From Thalassia testudinum (Eukaryota; Streptophyta; Magnoliopsida; Alismatales; Hydrocharitaceae): 64,000 bases of DNA. Every line of letters starts with the position of its first letter. Position 1 is the stretch's first letter. The translations under genes were made by a program, and so were the position numbers. Shown here one piece after another: positions 55,748 through 64,000 of this stretch. The notes under the pieces are model-generated. The model ran no database searches, was not told where the DNA came from, and saw only the letters and a list, made by a program, of their open reading frames with translations. The stretch spans positions 87,634,001-87,698,000 of the forward strand of contig JAZHRO010000063.1 of the NCBI GenBank assembly GCA_037157565.1, written 5' to 3'.

Positions 55748-58498
55748 TATTTAGGATGCTGAATCAGTGTTTAAAAGTATTGCATTATAATATAGCCGAA
55801 AAAGCATTTAAAACAAATACAATTTTATTACTTGAATATATTCCGAGGTCAAACACAGGGAGCAAATGGAATTTACTCACTAATGTCAACAATAAATGTC
55901 AATTGAAAACATAATACTACTCAAAATCTAAGTGGGAGTGTAAAGCATGAGTATATGAAAAGTAAAAATAATTGTAGACAAAATAATTGAGAGCATATAA
56001 AAATTGGACATCTGATTTTGCAATCAAATGTCTTAAAAGTTGTGTGCTACAGTGCCTTACTTTGATTTCTCTTTCTTTGATTCTTCTTCTCTTCTCCTCT
56101 GCCTTTGCGAGCCTTCTTCTTCAGCTTCTTCCTTCTTCTCTGTCTTCTCCTTCCTTCTTTCTATTCTTAGCTTTCTCTGGTTTCTCCTTCCTTCTTTTTG
56201 TCTTTAGCCTTCTCTTCCTTTTCCTTTTCTCTGACTTCTCCTTTGCCTTAAGCCTTGCAGTGCTCCTCTCCTTCTTCTTCTTCCTTTCCTGCCAGACCTC
56301 CTCTTCTTCTTTCTCTGCCTTTCTCTGTCGTGGCCCTTAGCTTCTCATTTTCCTTAGCTTCTTCTCTTCAGCCTACAGCAAAACCTATACCCTACCCGCG
56401 TGCAACTCTCCTCTCTTTCTCTCTCCCAGAGCCACACGTATTCGGGTATTCGGGTCGGGTACGTACCCGAGACTAGGCCCACCGGTGTGCGGTGGTGGGC
56501 AAGGAGTGCAGGTCGGGTCGGGTCAGCCAGGTCCGGATGGGTAGTGTCTTGGACGAGATCGAGTCGGTCGGGTGCGAGGGACCTCACCCCGTGATTTGGA
56601 GGCAATAAGGCTATGGTGCAAATCAACTTATGCACACATGGGCTCTCTTCCAGTTCCGAGGTGGGACTAAATGTCCCACCTTCCTTTGCGTGTTGTAGCA
56701 GCAGATGCGTGTCTAAATTGGAGAGGCTACAGAGGTTGAGGCCTTTGCTTCATGGTGTGGATATGTGCGCGCTTCAAATCTGCACAGCCTGGGAGTCTCA
56801 CCTGGAGCAACGTAAAGCCTAGGACCGCTCGAAGCTTGCTTCAAGGTCGTCAATAATGGTGGTCGGTGGCTGTATACTTGAAAACATGAGAACGGCCCTG
56901 CGGCCATGTCAAAGCGCTCAGGGAGCTTTGCCGAACGACGGTGGATGTGATGGGTGTGATTTCATGGCGTGTGGGTGGCTGTGGTGGCGTATCTAGGGCT
57001 TATTGTGGACGTGTAAGTGGGTGTGTTCGGGGGTGCTTTTGGGTGGTCGATGGAGTGAATGGAGTGGGGGGAAATGATTAGTGAGGCATTGCGGAGGTTG
57101 TAGGGTGGTTGGCAAGGTGGATGGAGGTGCAGAGCGATGGGAGCACCATGCCGAATGTATCGCCGAAGGTGGAGAAGGTGATGGTGGTTAGTGGCGTTGA
57201 GGGTTGGTTTAGAGAAATAAGGAGAGGGAAAGGGCGTGTGAGAGAGAGAGTTTAAGACCTACCTCTAAGGGACGAAGAGGGATAGAGAACACACGCTGGT
57301 ATGGTCACCGAACGTACGGAAGACGAAGATCTCCGTAGACGAGGCAGCGACAAAGATGAGGTAGAGGTGACATCGGCAGGTGTTGCGTGACACGGATGAA
57401 TGAGAAGAAGACAACCCAACCACTGGTATTGTGGTTGGGTGATGAGAGAGAGGGAGAAGCCACCGGAGCCTGCGGAGTTATTGTGGCCAGAGGGAAGAGA
57501 ATAATGGAGGGAATCCAGCCCAATTTCAAGTTGAGGGAATGCGGTTGGTTCATGGGCTTCTTAAATAGGTCTCTGGAAAAGGATTTGTGCTTGGAAGCCA
57601 AGCTTCAATGCAAGGAATGGCCGTCGGAGATGGCAACTTCAAAAGACCAAAATCTCTCATGCGTTCGCATGAGAGATTGGATAAAAATCATGGATCACAT
57701 ATGGGTTCAGATTGGAGATTACTTAGAGAATCTCCCTTCCAATTTTCGAAGGGATTCTCTGAGCAATTAGGGAGAAACCTCCTTTCAAAGCTCGTCGGAG
57801 TAGGATTCCTCCACTATAATGGTGGAGGAACCTATTTGCAAAGATGATGAAGAAGGTAGGGGACAAATATAAGAGATTTTGAAAGTTAGGGGTAGAAATG
57901 TAAACAGACAAGACTTTTTTGCAAAGTAGGTCAAGATAAATTCCCATTAGGTCCAAATTTCGGTAAAAACCTAATTTGGACCTAAGGAATCCAATGGTGA
58001 AGTTGCATTTTGTGTTTGACCATGTTTGACTGGGTAATTTATGCACAAACCCAATTTAAGGCAAATATCTATCTGAGACCCCATTCTAGGTCAAGATGGG
58101 TTCCAGTGGCCAATTTGAAGATTCTAAACCTTAGAGAATATTTTTCTATGATTTTTAGATGGTTTAGGTGAATTTTATCCTAACCAAAACCTTGGTTAAT
58201 CAAGTGGGTCTATTATAGGGTTTCAAGAAGTCATTTAATTCATAGGGTACACACAAACCCTTTTTTGTCCGATCCAACCCACTTATTATCTTATTAAGAT
58301 CCTTTGACCTTTGTTTAGCCCTTGAGGAAACCTGTGGTTGCACTACATTGGTGAAATTACAGTTTTATCCCTATTTCTTATTTTACTCTTAGAATGGTTA
58401 TGCAGTAAATTAGGACCTTCAGTTGGTTATGTAGGGCCTTTTATTCTCTTCCTTAGGTCAAAATGAGCTAGTTAGGGCTCATGATGGTGTTCCCATCA
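55748..58498 (-). repeat. 5' LTR of element D
   Basis: 2751 bases, the only uninterrupted LTR of D. The minus strand starts TGATGGGAACACCATCATGA at 58498. The inverted repeat AATCTCTCATGCG/complement is at 57651-57678. The TATA region at about 57561-57568 is weak (ctatttaag on the minus strand). The CT-rich block 56080-56330 is GA-rich on the sense strand. ORFs are unsupported. Confidence 0.92.
57651..57678. repeat. 13-base inverted repeat in the D 5' LTR
   Basis: AATCTCTCATGCG and its exact complement around TT, about 100 bases upstream of the presumed TATA box. Confidence 0.82.
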
Positions 58499-58503
58499 CT
58501 AGT
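58499..58503. repeat. Target-site duplication of element D, right copy
   Basis: ctagt, identical to 32687-32691. Confidence 0.92.
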
Positions 58504-59425
58504 ACAAGCAGGTTAACCATGAACAATCTCAATCTGGGCCCCGAAGAGTGAATCAGTCCTTAAGGCCAATGTCTAATAAATTTTAACTTAGGCATAGAAT
58601 TGTAATGCTTATGGAATTTGGTAGGCCCTTAAAATGGGTTGTGTCCTAAATGATTGATTGAATATGTGAGTGCGTGCACAACCAGGGTTTTCAAGCAAGA
58701 TTAATTGGATGAGTGGATTTTAAGGTTCAAATCTTGCCTAAATAGCTTTTTGGGTTTAGAACTAGGTGAATTCAATCAAGTTTCAGAGACAAACCAGATG
58801 TTCAAATAGGGGTGAAGATCTTTTCCTTTTGAAATCAAAAAGTAAAGTGGACCCAAATTGAAAACCCTAAAGGGAAGCTACTTGATGAGTTGATTTGAAA
58901 TAAAGTGGTGCGGCCCAAACAACTCAAACAATTGGCCAAAATGCACCATTGAGTTAGGCACACAAGATGATTAACCTAGACTGATTTCTACTCTCTTATG
59001 TGTTGATTTGTGTGTACCAGTTCCACAGGTCGGAATCTTGGTTGAGTAGATAAAAATCAAGTTAGGTTATGTGCCTTGAATGTGGGTGTATGTAGTGTGT
59101 ATGTTGATTTATCCCACAAGTATCTTTTTGTTTTTTTTTTTTTTTGAAGGTGAGATGAGTGCGGGTGGAAATAAAAGCATCCAAACTAATTCTAGGGTTG
59201 ATGTGAACACCTAGGTCAATTGGAGTTTGAATTAAGGTTGTGGAATGAAATCTATGGAGGGGGGAAGAATGGGGAGTACTTGCAGTTGTCTTCAACTACA
59301 TTTTACTCCTTTCTACTACTTGAAGATTCCCTATTGAGGTACCTGCAAGACAATAGAAGAGGAATAAAAGCAAGTTAGAAAACAATAAAGTGGGTGAAAT
59401 GTGGAAAGAAAATAGAGAATCGTTG
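58504..59425 (-). other. Leader of element E, LTR-proximal part
   Basis: No gene is seen. It includes a T-run (59127-59143). It continues, after D, at 32686. Confidence 0.75.
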
Positions 59426-59444
59426 CCTCCCCGACAATGGTGCC
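59426..59444 (-). other. Primer-binding site of element E (tRNA-Asp)
   Basis: The minus strand reads TGGCACCATTGTCGGGGAG, three differences from the perfect tRNA-Asp complement, five bases from the LTR. Confidence 0.83.
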
Positions 59445-59449
59445 AAAAT

Positions 59450-61127
59450 CTTTGATCAGAAAATGTACGCAATCGGGATTTGAGTTTTGAAAACTGGTCG
59501 ATGTAGTATGATTTGTGATGAAATCTATCAACATATAAAGTTACCGAAATTCAAAAGAATTCCGGGTCAAACACAGGGAGGCTACATCGATTTGAAATCC
59601 ACGGTTATATATTTTTTTGTTGCTTTTGTTTAGAAAGTAGGATAATTACAAGAAACTCGATATAAACACTAAGAGAGAGAGAGAGAACAATCACTTTAAT
59701 AAGCTTGGAAAATGTCTTTACAACTAAAAAGTGGGAAATTCTACAGCTAGAAAGTGGGAAAATATTACAGATAGAAAGTAGGAAAATATACTCTAGAAAG
59801 TGATAAGAAGAAGGTGGAGAGAAGTTATCCTCCTCGACGGCTGCTTGGAGGACGAGTCGGACGGGCCGACACCTAAAAGATGGAGGACGAAGACGAAAGA
59901 AGAAGAACTGAGCGAGAAGAACTGGCGGCGAGGCAGGGATTCATCGTCATCACGAGATCCACTTCTGGAATGGGAGAGAGAAAACTTTGATTTTGACTCT
60001 AGAGGAGCATCCTGAGTTTGGGACAAGCTTCTTTAGAGCTTTGAGAGGGAGAGAGGTGAAGGAAGGGATGAAGAAGAAGTGGAGGGCGTAGGTCCTTTTA
60101 TAGATGAGGTTTGAGGGGGCAAATGGGTCATTTTAACATTAAAACATTAATGTCAGGTCTTTAGTGACGGATATAAACGTCACTAAAGCCCAGATTGTGG
60201 GCGTAGGTTCCACGCACGCCACGCCTCCTCCTCTCCCCATTCCTCAACGCACATGCATGTACATGCATTCTCCGCCATCCGATCGGGAGATCGGACGGCT
60301 TAAAATCGCACTCGCACCCCTTCACAAATCATGTCTTCGTGCATCTGATCATGCATGAGATCAGGCATCATCTTGCGCGTATGGCCGATCGGTTGATCTA
60401 TGCTGTTGGGCTCAATTGAACTGCTGGATTTCGTGCATGTGTGCGATGAGGAGAGCGCAGCGCCGTGATTTGAACGCATGCCTCTTACATGAACAGTGCC
60501 CCAACCGCTGTGCTACGCAGCGGTTTGAGGCACGTTCTTGAATTTAGGTGCGAGCTCTCTTAGCTATTGGATCTTGATCCAAAGGCTGAGATCGTCCGAG
60601 CAGTTGAGGAGAGAGAGGGCAGCAGTGGGTCCTTGGGCCGGTTGGATGGCTGGGATGGTGCTACATGGCGACATCTTAGGCATCCATCTTTTTTGTGTTG
60701 TAGATGGTGCCACAGATGTCGGATTGAATCGATTTTCACGTTGTTGAGCTGCGATCATCAATTCGAACCCATCCATGCAGTTGAATTTGTCATATGAAGT
60801 GCAGATTGACACCATCTTGGCCCTTGATCTCTAATTTTCCTCAGGTTATATCTAATGTTGTGGAAGTTCAATCAAGGCGATTTTGGAGTCACTAAACTCC
60901 GACTGTTGCCTTAATCAAATCCGTACGGTTGAATCCTCAATCAAGGCACCGATTAAAAGTTGCCATGTTCTTAGCCACCAAAAAGAAGAAATTACTATAC
61001 AGTTTGTACGATTTGTCCTAAATGCATGATGATGCATGTTATGCAATATTTGCAATACATGATGCTAATATGATACTAAGAACATGCATTAATAGACATT
61101 TATGTCTATTCAAATGTTTGCATATCA
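59450..61127 (-). repeat. 5' LTR of element E
   Basis: 1678 bases matching 23677-25346. The TATA box is at 60094-60103 and the TTGGATC-TT-GATCCAA palindrome at 60567-60582. It ends ..gcatatca, followed by the TSD gttct. Confidence 0.9.
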
Positions 61128-61169
61128 GTTCTCATCAAAATTAATGATCGTGGTGCCCTTGCACCAACA
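61128..61169 (-). repeat. LTR2 of element H, end part
   Basis: TSD gttct and then the LTR end catcaaaattaatgatcg..gcaccaaca, matching 19780-19818 and the end of G. Confidence 0.85.
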
Positions 61170-61188
61170 ATCTTTCCCTTTTTGATGG
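61170..61188 (-). other. Polypurine tract of H unit 2
   Basis: The minus strand reads CATCAAAAAGGGAAAGAT beside the LTR. Confidence 0.72.
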
Positions 61189-61739
61189 TGACAAAACCAC
61201 ATATATTAATCAAAATATTCTCCCCCCTTTTGACATTATCAAAAAGGTTTAATTGATTTTAATTAATTTATCTTATACTCCCTTAAAAGATGCTTTTCTA
61301 ATTTCATCTTTTTGATGTAACAAGATAGCTATATTATCTTTTGAGATCTCCACCTATCTAAATGAAGTAAATCTTTCTCCCTATTAATGATTGGCATGTA
61401 GTTTATCAAATTTTAACTCACCCTATCAAAATGTTATAGATAAAAAGATAGGGTAAAGATTTTACCTTTCTTACCAAGGCCAATAGCTTGGCCTAAATTG
61501 AGATTGATGCAAAAATGGATGAGGCACCCATCCGAAGATTGGAGGTCCGAGCATTGGAGCCGATCTCCAATTGGATGGTTGATGCATGGTGGCTCGATCA
61601 CTCATCGGTCTTCTTGTTGGTCTTCTTGTCTTCCTTCTTGGTCAACTCATTGGTCCTCCCAATTTGAGTAGTCCATCCTTCATCTTGTAAGTCCAATCCT
61701 TGATATTGAAATCTACTTTGTGACCTACAAAACAAGATT

Positions 61740-63207
61740 CTAATTCTCTTTCTGTATCCAAGTTAATTTAGATCTAATTTTGTTAGTCGGTCTCCATGAT
61801 GGAGATCCATTCTCAACCTTTTGTTTGGTGCTAACTCCATTTTTCAACTTATCTGATTTTTCTTTAAGACAAGCAAGATCATTTTCAATAACATGCATCT
61901 TGATTTTTAAATTAGAAAATTCCATTTTTAAACTAGTATTCTCCTCAATCAATTTACTATTTTCAATGATTAGGTTATGATTTTCTAATAATAAGTCATC
62001 ATTTTCAGAAATGTTAGAACTAGAACTAACTTCTAGATCTTTAAGTTGAATCTCTAACTTTTCATTTTCAGATTAAAGAAAGCTAGCAATCTTTATTATA
62101 TTTTTGTTTTCTACTTTTAATGATTTACTAAGATCATACAATTCCTCAAATGTTTCTTGCAATTCATTGAAAGAGTTTACCTCTTTGTTGTCATCTTCAT
62201 CCTCACTCTTACTTGCAATAGCCATGAAACCCATGCAAGCGGTTTCATTCTTCTCTTCAGGATCTTCTTGCTCCTCTGAGGTCAAATCATCCCAAGTTGC
62301 TTGGAATGCTTCTTATACTTCTTCACCTTCTCCTTCTTCCTTTCTTTCTTTAGAAGAGGGCATTCAGGTCGTATATGCCCCTTCTTGTTGCAATGATAGC
62401 AACGAGTTGGACTTTCCTTCTCCATCTCCTTCTCTTTCTCTCCCTTTGAATCCCTACAAAACTTAGAAAATTTTTTAAATAAAATTCTAAGATCCTCGTC
62501 ATTGAAACTTACCTCACTATCCGAAGTGACTTTGAAAGTGAGACTCTTCCTTGGGTTCGGCTCCAGTTGTCTTTTTGCTTTATCTTTGTCTCATAGGCCA
62601 TGAGATTGCCTAAGAGATCTTCCATGTTGAGCTACTCAACTTCATTTGCCTCCTTAATGGCAGTGACTTTTTGTTCCTATTCTGAACCACGGGAACGAAG
62701 AAGCTTCCCTTGAAGCTCCCCCTTGATAAAGGTCCTACCCAAGGCTTTCAAGTTGTTCATTGTAAGAGTGACCCTAGTATACATCTTACTTAAAGACTCA
62801 TTAGATCTCATAGAGAATGATTCAAAATCTTGAGATAAAATGTTAATCTTAGAAGCTCTTACCTTGGAGGTACCTTTGTGAGTTACCTTAAGTGTGTGCC
62901 ATATCTCATATGCGGTGGTGCATTGAGAGATGCGGTTGAATTCTTCCATCCTTAGTGCACAATAGAGAGCATTCATCATCTTTGCCTTGAGAGATAGCTC
63001 CCTAACATGTTGCTACAAGTATCCTCCTATAGTTCTCTCTGGGATGTTGAAAGGAGTCTTGCATCTAGACCAAATGGTGAAGTCGTTGGTTTGAAGCCAC
63101 GTCTTCATCCTAAGCTTCCAATACCCGTAGTTGCAAAAGTTGAAGTAGGGAGGAGGGGTAGTTGACTGCCCCTCGACGTGTTTAGTCGTCGTAATGCTTC
63201 CCTCCAT
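61740..63207 (-). pseudogene. Gag of H unit 2 (copia, SIRE-like)
   Basis: The ATG at 63205-63207 opens MEGSITTTKHVEGQ and the block YFNFCNYGYWKLRMKTWLQ, the N-terminal domain typical of copia Gag. After an in-frame stop at 63013 the same frame gives MMNALYCALRMEEFNRISQC, AYEIWHTLKVTHKGTSKV and FESFSMRSNESLSKMYTRV (62979-62677), the UBN2-type Gag core. The zinc knuckle CYHCNKKGHIRPECP is at 62357-62401. A coiled coil (61952-61770) ends the protein. Protease, integrase and RT are absent. Several stops and shifts are present. Confidence 0.86.
62357..62401 (-). other. CCHC zinc-knuckle codons of H unit 2 Gag
   Basis: CYHCNKKGHIRPECP, intact spacing, nearly identical to unit 1. Confidence 0.9.
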
Positions 63208-63245
63208 CTAATCCTCGCCTGGTTATGCTGATGTGCAAGACCTAC

Positions 63246-63256
63246 TCTGATACCAA
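63246..63256 (-). other. Primer-binding site of H unit 2 (initiator-Met tRNA)
   Basis: The minus strand reads TGGTATCAGAG, complementary to the 3' end of initiator-Met tRNA and usual for copia elements. It is decayed in unit 1. Confidence 0.85.
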
Positions 63257-63259
63257 CTA

Positions 63260-64000
63260 TAGATTCTAATAGAGGGGGATGAGATAGAGCATAATAAATG
63301 AAATAATGCAGAATAAAATACCATAATCACACAAATAGCAATCTCACAAGCACACAATGGATTTTTAGGTGGAAATCCAAACCTGGGTAAAAACCACCTC
63401 CTTAGCCTCTTGACTTAAGATTTTTCGATTGACCTAGTCAATCAAATCCATTATCCAAGTCACTTAAATGAGGGAAACTTAACTTCTTACAACCACACTA
63501 CTATGTAAGAGGGCAGCGTACTTCAACCCCTCCTCTTCACGAGGAGTATTTTGTCTCGCGATGGAGATGGGAATTCGCAAAACGAATACCTAAAGAATGA
63601 CAATATACAAATATCTTACACAAAGTATAAATCTAACTAGCTACTATAGGCAAAGGAAACTTGCCTTTGATGGAAGTACATTAGCTAGTAACACGGAGTG
63701 CGTGATCCACGCAATGGCATGACAGTGCTCTCATATGCAATGGTGGGAGAGCGGGTGCACAACGAAGATGGTGCTCTCTAGTGTATGCTAGAAGATCTTG
63801 GAGAGCAACAACACTTCTCTATTTGATAATCTCCTCTTTGATACAAATATGGTGGAAAGTAGTATTGCTTGGTGTATCTAACAAAGGAAGAGCACTCCTC
63901 TATTTATAGAGGCCTTAAGAAGGGTTTAGAAGGACTTAGAAGGCTTCTATAACCGTTGAGAATAAGTCCAAGTCAAATCAGGCCAAAGCCAGGGTCATTT
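63260..64000 (-). repeat. LTR3 of element H, cut by the window edge
   Basis: Starts tagattctaatag and matches 21951-22690. The TATA box CTATAAATAG is at 63900-63909 on the minus strand. The 5' half (U3) lies outside the window. Confidence 0.87.

Larger units (their letters stand above)
32692..58498 (-). mobile_element. Element D: non-autonomous Athila-type element without gag-pol, in leader of E, split by F
   Basis: 5' LTR 55748-58498, primer site 55726-55744, leader, one acidic ORF (54602-52813), 3' region with three tandem hairpins, polypurine tract, and 3' LTR 32692-34072 plus 49628-50991. Target duplications ctagt are perfect. The interior is 4.76 kb and contains no trace of protease, RT, RNase H or integrase. 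LTR, leader and 3' region are close to those of F, so an F-like element probably mobilised it. F sits inside one of D's own LTRs, so F inserted later. Confidence 0.9.
23677..61127 (-). mobile_element. Element E: full-length decayed Athila element in LTR2 of H, split by D
   Basis: The 5' LTR is 59450-61127, the primer site 59426-59444, and the leader 58504-59425 continues at 32686. Gag, protease, RT, RNase H and integrase follow down to 26818, then a 3' region, polypurine tract and 3' LTR 23677-25346. Interior length without D is about 8.3 kb. All enzymatic domains are present but broken by stops and shifts, and the RT box is FMDN. LTR type, leader and 3' region are shared with B, so E represents the likely helper type for B. 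Confidence 0.88.
19654..64000 (-). mobile_element. Element H: tandem two-unit gag-only copia-type (SIRE-like) element, split by E
   Basis: Order on the plus strand: LTR1 fragment, 2.1 kb interior, LTR2 (21951-23676 plus 61128-61169), 2.1 kb interior, LTR3 (from 63260, running out of the window). Both interiors hold only a Gag with one zinc knuckle, a primer site for initiator-Met tRNA and a polypurine tract. There is no room for protease, integrase or RT. This matches what has been called a terminal-repeat retrotransposon with a GAG domain (TR-GAG). LTR2 is one unit shared by both interiors once E is removed, which suggests LTR-LTR recombination. Confidence 0.8.

Noticed and set aside
1..64000. 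Host protein-coding, rRNA or tRNA genes
   Set aside because: Every stretch can be assigned to an LTR, leader, coding or 3' region of one of the elements; nothing is left over that would hold a host gene.

Overview
The window is plant nuclear DNA, almost certainly angiosperm, and I find no host gene in it. All 64 kb can be assigned to nested LTR retrotransposons. The Ty3/gypsy pol domains carry Athila-lineage signatures (DLGASINLIP protease, [14 protein letters not shown] after the integrase core, VTLRSGRQ Gag-protease linker). Their primer-binding sites match the 3' end of plant tRNA-Asp. The Ty1/copia parts have a SIRE-like Gag and an initiator-Met tRNA primer site. Boundaries come from TG..CA ends, target-site duplications (TSDs), primer sites and LTR-to-LTR comparison by eye, so they may be off by a few bases.

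Layout. The outer layer, H, is a copia-type, gag-only element of two tandem units, LTR1-gag-LTR2-gag-LTR3 (19654-23676 and 61128-64000, minus strand). LTR1 is broken by element A, an Athila element on the minus strand (1-5178, 15882-19653; its 3' end lies left of the window). A's gag is split by element B (5179-15881, plus strand), which has no gag-pol. B's 5' LTR is split by C, a solo LTR (5684-8409). LTR2 of H is split by element E, a full-length but decayed Athila element (23677-61127, minus). E's leader is split by element D (32692-58498, minus), which has no gag-pol. D's 3' LTR is split by element F, a second full-length decayed Athila element (34073-49622, plus). F's 3' LTR is split by G, a solo LTR of the H family (47791-49496). 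The right-hand stack H>E>D>F>G is five levels deep.

Relationships. The Athila elements fall into two autonomous/non-autonomous pairs. F and D (and solo LTR C) share LTR type, leader, primer site and 3' region, but D carries an unrelated acidic ORF of about 600 codons where F has gag-pol. E and B share LTR type, leader, primer site and 3' region, but B carries a different acidic ORF of about 510 codons. This suggests B and D were mobilised in trans by E-like and F-like elements. No element here looks active: every coding region has stops or frameshifts, and several catalytic residues are changed.

Most interesting non-coding signals: (i) three tandem hairpins in the 3' regions of F and D with equal loop size, different stems that all pair, and the same 59/50-base spacing; (ii) twelve exact GACGTCT sites, four pairs of them exactly 20 bases apart, upstream of the TATA box in solo LTR G; (iii) a hairpin beside the polypurine tract in B, D, E and F; (iv) a long inverted repeat about 100 bases upstream of the TATA box in all F/D/C-type LTRs.
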